Notes under the pieces: model-generated
Seen by the model: only the letters and a program-made list of their open reading frames with translations
Told to the model about the DNA's origin: nothing
Databases searched by the model: none
In this document: in pieces, positions 1-6,686 of the stretch
Position numbering within the stretch: position 1 is the stretch's first letter
Layout of the letters: every line of letters starts with the position of its first letter
Source of the DNA: SIG575 sp964507395
GTDB taxonomy: Bacteria; Bacillota; Clostridia; Oscillospirales; Acutalibacteraceae
Reading direction: 5' to 3'
Assembly: GCA_964507395.1 (NCBI GenBank)
Contig: CAZDQE010000073.1
Coordinates: 1 to 9,716 of the forward strand
DNA: 9,716 nt
Made by a program: the position numbers and the translations under genes

Positions 1-938
1 ATTCCTGCGATGTGAATGACCGGGAAGGAATGAAGGAAACCATCGCAAGAATTCACATGGTCGTGGCCGAAGAACATTGCTTTAACGTCGCCCTGAGCTA
101 CCATTGTTTCAAACTGGAGAGAATCTACTGTGCCGGGGCAGGGGTTTTCTCCGATAATACCACTTGCTCCTTCGGGAAGAGCAAGGTATTTATCGCCGCT
201 GCGGATTGCACCTGCAGTACCTTCTTCAACTTCTGCCAGTGCGTCATAAATTTCATTAACGATGATGTGCTGGAATACCATTGAGGGCACTGCTTCACCG
301 CCGTTTGCTGCTTTAAGAGCGTTTGACTTTTCGACATACCATGCAATCTGGTCTTCGTGAACGTAGTCATAACCGCCGTTTACATCGTCATACATATTCG
401 AGTCGAACATCCAGAGATTGTATACAACTTTCTCGCCGTCTGAGGAAAGGATAGGGAGATTGTATGTACCGCAACCGTAGAGGCTGTCACCTTCATCAAT
501 TGCTACGCAGCACTTGTATGACTGATACATTGCCATCTGTTCTTCCTTTGAAACCTGACCTTCGCCGTCATGGTTACCGAAAACAACTGCAACGGGAATG
601 TTGAAACCTTCAAAGAATGACATTGTTTCGTCAATGGCCTTTTTAACGTGCCATCTTGCAAGAGATTCAACGGACTCTTTGCCGACACCGCCTGAAATGT
701 TATCGCCTGTAAGAACGATAAGGTCAGGGTCTTCTTCCTCGATGATAGCACCAAGGTAATCGTATGTTGCGGGGGTGGGGAAGCCTGAGTCCTGAAGGTC
801 AGCAACCTGCATGATTTTGAACTCACCGTCGCCTTTGAATTTGAGTGTTTTATCTGCAACATCTGCTGCCGATGCGCCTACTGCGAAAACACTCAGGCAG
901 ATAATAGCTGCCATGATGATTGAGAAAAGCTTTTTCAT
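1..938 (-). CDS. Secreted calcineurin-like metallophosphatase, 3' end cut by the window edge
   Basis: The reading frame starts with ATG at 938 and stays open to the left edge, giving 312 residues. An AAGGAAG ribosome binding site precedes the start. Residues 1-25 form a signal peptide (Lys-Lys, hydrophobic core, Ala-Ser-Ala-Ala end), so the enzyme acts outside the membrane. Metallophosphoesterase motifs appear in order: DLQD at 47-50, GDN at 78-80, GNHD at 121-124, a metal-type His at 224 in a QHI context, and GHDH at 291-294. The family uses a two-metal centre to hydrolyse phosphoester bonds; the layout is closest to the Dcr2/PAP29-like group, and the substrate cannot be read from the sequence. 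The usual motif I DxH is DxQ here. The residues just after GHDH look less typical than the rest. It is transcribed divergently from the 1076 gene from its own promoter. The family call is firm; the exact function is open. Confidence 0.9.
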   Translation of the reverse strand, partial: MKKLFSIIMAAIICLSVFAVGASAADVADKTLKFKGDGEFKIMQVADLQDSGFPTPATYDYLGAIIEEEDPDLIVLTGDNISGGVGKESVESLARWHVKKAIDETMSFFEGFNIPVAVVFGNHDGEGQVSKEEQMAMYQSYKCCVAIDEGDSLYGCGTYNLPILSSDGEKVVYNLWMFDSNMYDDVNGGYDYVHEDQIAWYVEKSNALKAANGGEAVPSMVFQHIIVNEIYDALAEVEEGTAGAIRSGDKYLALPEGASGIIGENPCPGTVDSLQFETMVAQGDVKAMFFGHDHVNSCDGFLHSFPVIHIAG

Positions 939-974
939 AAGAAAACATCTTCCTTTCTTGAATTTGATGTAACA

Positions 975-1003
975 ATTATATACCTCTTCCGCTTTATTGT
1001 CAA
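975..1003 (-). promoter_or_regulatory. Consensus sigma-A type promoter of the metallophosphatase gene
   Basis: On the minus strand, a perfect -35 TTGACA (998-1003) and a perfect -10 TATAAT (975-980) are separated by exactly 17 bp. It lies about 37 bp upstream of the ATG at 938, giving a leader of roughly 30 nt. Such a full consensus match suggests strong transcription unless a repressor holds it. Confidence 0.85.
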
Positions 1004-1012
1004 CTTAATGTG

Positions 1013-1041
1013 TTGATTTTTCTATCAGTATTATGTATAAT
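1013..1041 (+). promoter_or_regulatory. Sigma-A type promoter of the lipoprotein-redox-peptidase operon
   Basis: TTGATT (1013-1018) and TATAAT (1036-1041) are separated by 17 bp, about 35 bp upstream of the TTG start at 1076. The -35 box lies back to back with the divergent -35 box at 998-1003, with only 9 bp between them. No other promoter was seen before 2229, so this one probably serves all three genes to 5006. Confidence 0.75.
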
Positions 1042-1075
1042 TAGCACATAAGTAAGAACATCCGGAGGTGAGCTT

Positions 1076-1762
1076 TTGAAAAGAAAAGCAATGTGTATTT
1101 TTCTGTCGTTGCTTTGCCTGACTTTTCTTGTATCCTGTGACAGTGAAAAAGAGGAAGAAGCTTATGTTGCAACAGTGAACGGTGAAAAAATAACCGATGA
1201 GGAATTTGAGTATTTCAGAAAAAAATATAAGTCAGAGGTTCTTAACGATTGCCTTGAAAACTTTTCGGCGGAATATACGGAGGATTTCTGGCAGACAGAA
1301 TTTGACGGTGTTACACCTGAAGAAATTCTTTATGAAAAAACATTAGAAGAATGTGTCAGGGCGAAAATCCAGTTTCTTCTTATGAAGGAAGAGGGAATTT
1401 ATGATGATGTGACTTTTCTGGGACTGAAAGCAAAAGCTGAAGCCTTCAATGCGGAAAATGAAAACAAGGAAGGTGTTGTAGGAATCAAATCAATTCAGAT
1501 GAGTCAGTTTTATTCCTACTATCTGCAGACGGGTGTCATGGAGCTTCAGAATATTTACGCAGAAGGAAAACTGAAGCCTTCCGAAAAAGAAATCAATGAA
1601 AAAATTTCAGAGCTGGCAGAAACTGTTGATGAAGCCCTTGAACAGGATTATGAAAGCATTGCGAAAAGCAGACTCAAAACAGAAAAATATGAAAAATATA
1701 TTGATGAACTTTATGAAAAAGCGGAAATAAAGGAGACCGAAAAAGATGGAAAACAGAGTTGA
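1076..1762 (+). CDS. SurA-N/PrsA-like lipoprotein lacking a PPIase domain
   Basis: The protein has 228 residues. The TTG start at 1076 is chosen because a strong GGAGGTGA site (1064-1071) sits right before it and because it gives a complete lipoprotein signal peptide ending in LVSC, with the lipidated Cys at 21. The stretch VATVNGEKITDEEF (31-44) is typical of the N-terminal chaperone domain of SurA/PrsA foldases. The segment PSEKEINEKI (168-177) resembles the hinge that normally leads into the parvulin domain, but the chain goes almost directly into a basic helix like the one that closes the SurA-N fold (about 192-218). There is no room for the roughly 90-residue parvulin domain, so prolyl isomerase activity is not expected; a holdase or chaperone role on the outer face of the membrane is inferred. 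Its 3' end overlaps the next gene by 17 bp. The lipoprotein call is very firm; the foldase relation rests on motif resemblance. Confidence 0.8.
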   Translation: MKRKAMCIFLSLLCLTFLVSCDSEKEEEAYVATVNGEKITDEEFEYFRKKYKSEVLNDCLENFSAEYTEDFWQTEFDGVTPEEILYEKTLEECVRAKIQFLLMKEEGIYDDVTFLGLKAKAEAFNAENENKEGVVGIKSIQMSQFYSYYLQTGVMELQNIYAEGKLKPSEKEINEKISELAETVDEALEQDYESIAKSRLKTEKYEKYIDELYEKAEIKETEKDGKQS

Positions 1763-2192
1763 AAAAGCGGTAGAGCTTTTTGGTAAAGGGTATAATTGTT
1801 CTCAGGCGGTTTTTTGTGCATTTGCGGATAAGTTCGGAATTGACGAGGAAACCGCACTGAAGCTTTCCATAGGCTTTGGAGGAGGCTTCGGAAGACTTCG
1901 CGAGGTCTGCGGAGCTTTCAGCGGCTGTACACTTCTTACAGGACTTGCAAGCGACTGCGATGTTGATAAGGCGGAAGAGGCTAAAACAGAGGTGTACAAA
2001 AGAGTAAGAGAAATTAAAGATGAATTCGAAAAAAGAAACGGCGGGTCCATAATTTGCCGTGACCTTCTGGAAATGGAAGGACCTTCTGAAAGCCACATTC
2101 CTGCTGAGCGGAATGAAAATTACAAAAAGACCCGTCCCTGTGAAGAAATCGTCAGGCAGGCAGCAATCATAATGGATGAATATCTTAAATAA
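1746..2192 (+). CDS. C_GCAxxG_C_C family putative redox-active protein
   Basis: The protein has 148 residues. It shows the family pattern: GYNCSQAV with Cys18 near the N-terminus, a Gly-rich stretch FGGGFG (44-49), the CGAFSGC block with Cys55 and Cys61, then Cys104 and Cys132 near the C-terminus. Extra cysteines are at 24 and 71. This family of small cysteine proteins is annotated as putatively redox active, partly because of its conserved cysteines; no reaction is established. There is no signal peptide, so it should be cytoplasmic. The ATG at 1746 follows AAGGAG (1730-1735) and lies inside the end of the lipoprotein gene, a sign of translational coupling. The next gene starts 36 bp after its stop. 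Confidence 0.9.
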   Translation: MENRVEKAVELFGKGYNCSQAVFCAFADKFGIDEETALKLSIGFGGGFGRLREVCGAFSGCTLLTGLASDCDVDKAEEAKTEVYKRVREIKDEFEKRNGGSIICRDLLEMEGPSESHIPAERNENYKKTRPCEEIVRQAAIIMDEYLK

Positions 2193-2228
2193 TTTTGCGA
2201 AAAAATTAATCGGAAGGAGCTGATTTTC

Positions 2229-5006
2229 GTGAAAAACAAAATTATTTCATTTGTGCTTTGCACTTTTTTTGTGCTGAATTCTTTTTCTTCCTTCGGCACA
2301 ACAGCTTTTGCTTACAATGAAATTGAAAATCTGACCTTTGCAGGTCTTACTGATGAGGACAAAGAGATATTGAACTCAGGCGGAAGAATTTCTTCTCATG
2401 TTACTTCGGAAATTCCTTCAAGCAAAAAAACGAATAAGGCTCTTTCTCTGCCTGAAGCGTTTGCGGTAAAAAATGTAAACGAAGCAGGAAATCAGGGGGA
2501 GCTCGGTACATGCTGGGCTTTCGCAGCACTGACATCAAGTGAAACAGGTCTTGCACAGGGCGGAATTGATACTGTTTTGTCTGAATCTCATCTGTCATAT
2601 TTTGCATATTCCTCCACAAATCAGAAAAGAGCATTCAGATATATTTTCAGCGACTATGACCCTTTTAATAACGGCGGCTTTGACTTTACCGCCTGCGGAG
2701 CTCTTTCAAACTGGTACGGACCTGCATTGGAAAGTGATTTCCCGTATTCAAACGCGAAAATTGCAGAAAAATACAGAACAACCTCTGTAGCTCATCTGCA
2801 GAATATGATTTCTTTCCCTGAATACGAATATGAAAATAAAGAAGAACAGGCTGCGGCAAGACGTTTGCTCGTTGAACAGGTAAAGGAGCAGATGTATAAA
2901 ACGCAGCAGGCAGTTGATATTTCATATCTTTCATCAAACAGAAGCGATAATTACAATGAGGATACAAACTCATGGTACAACCGTATCGGCTCTTACACAA
3001 ATCATTCCGTTACAATTGTAGGCTGGGATGATAATTACCCGAAAGAGAATTTCAAAAACTCTCAGTATATTGAAAACGACGGTGCATGGCTCGTTCAGAA
3101 CAGTTGGGGAGAAAACTGGGGGTTAAAAGGCTTTTTCTTATTGTCATACGAGGATGTGACGATAGATTACAACGGTATTTATCTTTATGAAAGCAAGGAT
3201 AATTACGAAAACATTTACTCTTATGACGAAAGTGTTCAGTACACCCCCATAGGCTTCAATGATTCTACCGATATTTTTATGGCAAACGTATTTTCTGCAG
3301 AAAGAAATGAGGTGCTTGAGGCTGTTTCTTTTTATACAACTGATGTAAACACACAGTATACTGTCAGGATTTTTACCAACCTTGAGAATAAAAACGATCC
3401 TACATCGGGAGAAATGAAAGCAGAGATTTCAGGTATTAAAGCTCTTCCGGGATATTATACGGAAAATCTTACTGAGGGTATAAATCTTCAAAAAGGTGAA
3501 AGCTTCAGCGTTGTGGTTTATCTTAAAAATCCCACCCAGACGCTTACGGCTCAGGTTGAGGCAATCTATATGGAATATAAAATCCAGACAACACTCAACG
3601 TAAGCAATGCAGGCGAAAGCTTTGTAAGCAGTGACGGAGAAGCATGGGAGGATATCCACCAGAAGGTAATTAAAGGCTTTGACGGTGCGACGGAATATAT
3701 GCGTCTTGGCAATTTTGCAATCAAGGCATTTACAAGCAGTGATAAATATGTTAAATTTTCGCTCGACAGCGGAAGTGTATCTCTCGCGGAAAAGCTGGAG
3801 ATTTCCTGCTTGAGTGCAGATGAGGTTTATTACACAACAGACGGCAGTGATCCGCGGGAAAACGGAATTCTTTATACCGAACCTGTTTCTCTTTCAGACA
3901 GTATGGTTGTAAAAGCCGCGGCAAAGGATGAAAACGGTTTCGGTGAAGTTTATGAGCGTGAATATTATCAGGCGGCAACAGAACTTAATTCACTTGCTTT
4001 CTCTACTGCCTCAGAGGAAATTGAAATAGATGTTGAAGAGAAGCTTCCCGAAACGGTTCTTATTGAAAACGGCAGTAAGACGGTAGGTGTGACGGCAACT
4101 TCTGATTTCGAAATTACCATAAACGGAGAAAAAATAGAAAACGGCGAGACTGTGCAGATTCCTGTGGAAGAATATGCGGCGAACACAGTTGAAATTACTG
4201 TCAGTGCAGACGGCTACAAGAATTTTGTATATTCGCCCCGAATTTTCATAAATCCCATCAGCTATGACTATGAAAACGAAACCATGATTTTTGATGAAAG
4301 CAAGGTTTCCGTCAAAACAAAATATTATCAGACTCTCCGGAACGGTCAGAATGTTACGGAATGGATTGATTCAGCCTTTGCGATGACTTTTATTGTCCAA
4401 ATAGGCGAGGATGGTTTTCTTGTTTCTCTTCCTGAAAGGAAGAGTATTATTGAACCTGCAATCAATTTCGTTGACGAGTGTTCTGTAGAAATGTTCGGTC
4501 AGAGAGTTTATTATAAATTCTCTCCCGACGAAGAATTTACTGAAGAAAACTCAGTGGAATATGATTACATTCCCGCATTTCCCGGAACAACTATGTATCT
4601 TTGCAGAAAAGCCGGTGACGGTAAATTTGCATCTGAGGTTATTGAATGGGTGATTCCCGAAAGACCTGTGCTCGAAGAAGAAATTACCGCTGAAAAAGTG
4701 GGCAAAACGAAGGTAAGATTTACGGCATTTGACGGACTGACTTATTACTGCGAAGAAACGGATTCATATTCTGAGAACGGTGTGTTTAAAAATCTTACAC
4801 CGGGAAAAGAATATACCTTTACCGTTTATAAGGACGTAACAGAGAGCAGCTTTGCCGGCGAGAAAATTGTTTTTGAAATAACAACAAATACGGACAACCG
4901 GTTTGAACGTCTTAAAAACAATATGGAAACAGGCGGAGAAGTAACGGCATTGTTTGCAAGAATAACTTATGCTATACGCGTGTTTTTTGTAGGACTTTTT
5001 GAGTAA
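2229..5006 (+). CDS. Secreted papain-family (C1A) cysteine peptidase with multiple beta-sandwich domains
   Basis: The protein has 925 residues. The GTG start at 2229 is supported by GAAGGAG (2213-2219) and a signal peptide at 1-29. The peptidase domain covers about 75-310, with oxyanion Gln89 and nucleophile Cys95 in QGELGTCWAF, His259 in NHSVTIVGWD and Asn291 in NSWGENWG, so all four catalytic positions are present. The region from about 311 to 500 resembles the lectin-like domain that follows C1 peptidases in clostridia. Residues about 508-580 match a chitobiase/hexosaminidase C-terminal-like repeat (YYTTDGSDP at 534-542). The region 585-670 looks Ig- or cadherin-like and about 800-900 is fibronectin III-like. 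There is no LPXTG, dockerin or SLH motif. The chain ends in a hydrophobic, Arg-containing tail of about 20 residues. It is probably an extracellular protease for proteins or glycoproteins; the substrate is unknown. It is the last gene of the unit. Confidence 0.92.
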   Translation: MKNKIISFVLCTFFVLNSFSSFGTTAFAYNEIENLTFAGLTDEDKEILNSGGRISSHVTSEIPSSKKTNKALSLPEAFAVKNVNEAGNQGELGTCWAFAALTSSETGLAQGGIDTVLSESHLSYFAYSSTNQKRAFRYIFSDYDPFNNGGFDFTACGALSNWYGPALESDFPYSNAKIAEKYRTTSVAHLQNMISFPEYEYENKEEQAAARRLLVEQVKEQMYKTQQAVDISYLSSNRSDNYNEDTNSWYNRIGSYTNHSVTIVGWDDNYPKENFKNSQYIENDGAWLVQNSWGENWGLKGFFLLSYEDVTIDYNGIYLYESKDNYENIYSYDESVQYTPIGFNDSTDIFMANVFSAERNEVLEAVSFYTTDVNTQYTVRIFTNLENKNDPTSGEMKAEISGIKALPGYYTENLTEGINLQKGESFSVVVYLKNPTQTLTAQVEAIYMEYKIQTTLNVSNAGESFVSSDGEAWEDIHQKVIKGFDGATEYMRLGNFAIKAFTSSDKYVKFSLDSGSVSLAEKLEISCLSADEVYYTTDGSDPRENGILYTEPVSLSDSMVVKAAAKDENGFGEVYEREYYQAATELNSLAFSTASEEIEIDVEEKLPETVLIENGSKTVGVTATSDFEITINGEKIENGETVQIPVEEYAANTVEITVSADGYKNFVYSPRIFINPISYDYENETMIFDESKVSVKTKYYQTLRNGQNVTEWIDSAFAMTFIVQIGEDGFLVSLPERKSIIEPAINFVDECSVEMFGQRVYYKFSPDEEFTEENSVEYDYIPAFPGTTMYLCRKAGDGKFASEVIEWVIPERPVLEEEITAEKVGKTKVRFTAFDGLTYYCEETDSYSENGVFKNLTPGKEYTFTVYKDVTESSFAGEKIVFEITTNTDNRFERLKNNMETGGEVTALFARITYAIRVFFVGLFE

Positions 5007-5022
5007 TTGCGGTACGGACAAT

Positions 5023-5058
5023 AATTTGTGTGAATTTTGAAAATAATTTATACAAATT
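5023..5058. repeat. AT-rich inverted repeat after the peptidase gene
   Basis: The arms AATTTGTGTGAATT (5023-5036) and AATTTATACAAATT (5045-5058) can pair over 14 positions, with two G-U pairs, around an 8-nt loop. No T-run follows it on the plus strand, so it is not a classical terminator, although it sits where one would be expected after 5006. It may be a weak terminator, an RNA end stabiliser or a protein site. Confidence 0.5.
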
Positions 5059-5087
5059 AAAAAATATGTTAAAAAATAAAGAAAAAT

Positions 5088-5116
5088 TTGACGAAACAAG
5101 AAAAAAGTTCTATAAT
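5088..5116 (+). promoter_or_regulatory. Sigma-A type promoter of the rfbACD operon
   Basis: TTGACG (5088-5093) and a perfect TATAAT (5111-5116) are separated by 17 bp, 56 bp upstream of the rfbA start. The predicted start point falls near 5123, giving a leader of about 50 nt. Confidence 0.85.
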
Positions 5117-5119
5117 GTA

Positions 5120-5142
5120 TATGTCCGCATATATGGGACATA
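5120..5142. promoter_or_regulatory. Palindrome at the rfb transcription start, possible operator
   Basis: TATGTCC (5120-5126) and GGACATA (5136-5142) are perfect 7-bp inverted arms around a 9-bp centre. The element begins 4 bp after the -10 box and covers the expected transcription start, which is a common place for a repressor site. A 5' leader hairpin is the alternative reading. Confidence 0.5.
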
Positions 5143-5171
5143 AAAATCATAGTGCAAAGGAGCGTGTTTAA

Positions 5172-6110
5172 GTGAAGGGAATTATTCTTGCAGGAGGTTC
5201 GGGAACAAGACTTTACCCCCTGACAATGGTAACCAGTAAACAGCTTTTACCGGTTTATGATAAACCGATGATATATTATCCGCTTTCCGTTCTGATGTTA
5301 GCGGGCATCAGAGAAATTCTTATTATTTCAACAGAGGATGACACACCGAAGTTTGAACATCTTTTAGGTGACGGCAAACAGTTCGGTCTTAAGCTCTCCT
5401 ATGCCGTTCAGGAAAAGCCTGAAGGACTTGCGCAGGCATTTGTTATCGGTGAAAAATTCATCGGCAAAGATAATGTAGCAATGGTTTTAGGTGACAACAT
5501 TTTCTACGGCAGCGGTCTCGGACACATGCTCAGACAGGCTGCGAAACGTGAAGAGGGCGCAACTATTTTCGGTTATTATGTGGAAGACCCCAGAGCTTTC
5601 GGCGTTGTTGAGTTCAACAAAAAAGGTCAGGCGGTTTCCATTGAGGAGAAGCCTGAGCATCCTAAATCAAACTATGCGGTTACAGGACTTTATTTCTATG
5701 ACAATAAGGTTGTTGAATATGCAAAAAATCTCAAGAAAAGCGCAAGAGGCGAATATGAGATAACTGATATCAACAGAATGTATCTCGAAGCGGGAAATCT
5801 TGAGGTCAAAACAATGGGCAGAGGCTTTGCATGGCTCGATACGGGAACGGTAGATTCTCTTATGGATGCAGGCAATTTCATTAAGACTATTGAAACTCTT
5901 CAGGGCATAAAAATTTCAGCCCCCGAAGAAATCGCCTACAATATGCACTGGATTACAAAAGCGAAGCTTATTGAATCAGCGAAAAAATACGGCAAATCCT
6001 CCTACGGTCAGCATCTTATGCGGGTTGCCGAGGGTAAAATCCTCTATGCGGATAAACCCGGTCAGAGACCTCACTGGGGTCGTGAAGATGATGAACCGAA
6101 AGGAAAATAA
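5172..6110 (+). CDS. rfbA: Glucose-1-phosphate thymidylyltransferase (RmlA)
   Basis: The protein has 312 residues. It joins dTTP and glucose 1-phosphate to make dTDP-glucose, the first step of dTDP-L-rhamnose synthesis in the cytoplasm. The nucleotide-binding GGSGTRLYPLT starts at residue 8, followed by SKQLLP (22-27), KPMIYYPL (31-38), the metal-binding LGDNIFYG with Asp108, EEKP (158-161) and WLDTG (221-225). The GTG start at 5172 follows AAAGGAG (5156-5162) at proper spacing and gives the family's normal N-terminus MKGIILAGG. It is somewhat longer than the usual 290-300 residues because of a polar tail (about 294-312, DKPGQRPHW and a charged end). It is the first gene of an rfbACD operon, and rfbC starts 3 bp after its stop. 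Confidence 0.97.
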   Translation: MKGIILAGGSGTRLYPLTMVTSKQLLPVYDKPMIYYPLSVLMLAGIREILIISTEDDTPKFEHLLGDGKQFGLKLSYAVQEKPEGLAQAFVIGEKFIGKDNVAMVLGDNIFYGSGLGHMLRQAAKREEGATIFGYYVEDPRAFGVVEFNKKGQAVSIEEKPEHPKSNYAVTGLYFYDNKVVEYAKNLKKSARGEYEITDINRMYLEAGNLEVKTMGRGFAWLDTGTVDSLMDAGNFIKTIETLQGIKISAPEEIAYNMHWITKAKLIESAKKYGKSSYGQHLMRVAEGKILYADKPGQRPHWGREDDEPKGK

Positions 6111-6113
6111 AAC

Positions 6114-6686
6114 ATGAATGTTATTGAAACAGCTCTCAAAGATGCGTTTGTTATAGAGCCTAAGGTTTTCGGTGATCATCGCGGATGGTTTATGGAAAGC
6201 TACAATAAAAACGCTCTTGCCGAGGCGGGTATTGATATAGATTTCGTTCAGGATAACCGCTCTTTTTCTCAGAAGAAGGGAACGCTGAGAGGTCTGCACT
6301 GTCAGACGAATCCCAGATGTCAGGCAAAGCTCGTTACTTGTATCAAGGGTGCGGTGCTTGACGTTATCGTAGACATCAGAGAAGGCTCGCCCACATATCT
6401 TAAATGGATTTCCGTTGAGCTTTCCGAAGAAAACAAAAAACAGCTTTTTGTTCCCAAGGGATTTCTGCACGGCTTTATTACACTTACAGACGATGTTGAG
6501 TTTTCATACAAGGTTGACGATTACTATTCACCCGAAAACGACAGAAGTGTGTGCTATTGCGACGAGGCTTTCGGTGTTGATTGGGGTAATGAAAATCCCG
6601 TCCTCAGTGAAAAGGATCTGAAAGCACCGCACTTTGCAGAAAGTGACGTGAGATTTTTCTATGAAAGGGCTGAGTGCTTTAAATGA
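6114..6686 (+). CDS. rfbC: dTDP-4-dehydrorhamnose 3,5-epimerase (RmlC)
   Basis: The protein has 190 residues, the usual family size. It epimerises carbons 3 and 5 of dTDP-4-keto-6-deoxyglucose to give the L-rhamno 4-keto sugar. Family marks are GDHRGWFMESYN (20-31), QDNRSFS (46-52), RGLHCQ with the catalytic base His62, Lys72, VLDVIVDIR (81-89), LFVPKGFLHGF (111-121), Tyr132 in FSYKV as the likely catalytic acid, and SEKDLKAP (165-172). The ATG at 6114 is preceded by AAAGGA (6099-6104) inside the end of rfbA. Its stop overlaps the start of rfbD, so the three genes are read as one message. Confidence 0.97.
   Translation: MNVIETALKDAFVIEPKVFGDHRGWFMESYNKNALAEAGIDIDFVQDNRSFSQKKGTLRGLHCQTNPRCQAKLVTCIKGAVLDVIVDIREGSPTYLKWISVELSEENKKQLFVPKGFLHGFITLTDDVEFSYKVDDYYSPENDRSVCYCDEAFGVDWGNENPVLSEKDLKAPHFAESDVRFFYERAECFK

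Noticed and set aside
12..284. Plus-strand open frame of 90 codons
   Set aside because: It lies opposite the metallophosphatase, which has all its motifs; no ribosome binding site or recognisable protein features.
1674..2098. Two minus-strand open frames opposite the redox protein gene
   Set aside because: They are antisense to a well-supported coding region, overlap each other and show no start signals.
5023..5058. Inverted repeat considered as an intrinsic terminator of the peptidase operon
   Set aside because: The stem is AT-rich with G-U pairs and is followed by A-rich, not T-rich, sequence on the plus strand.
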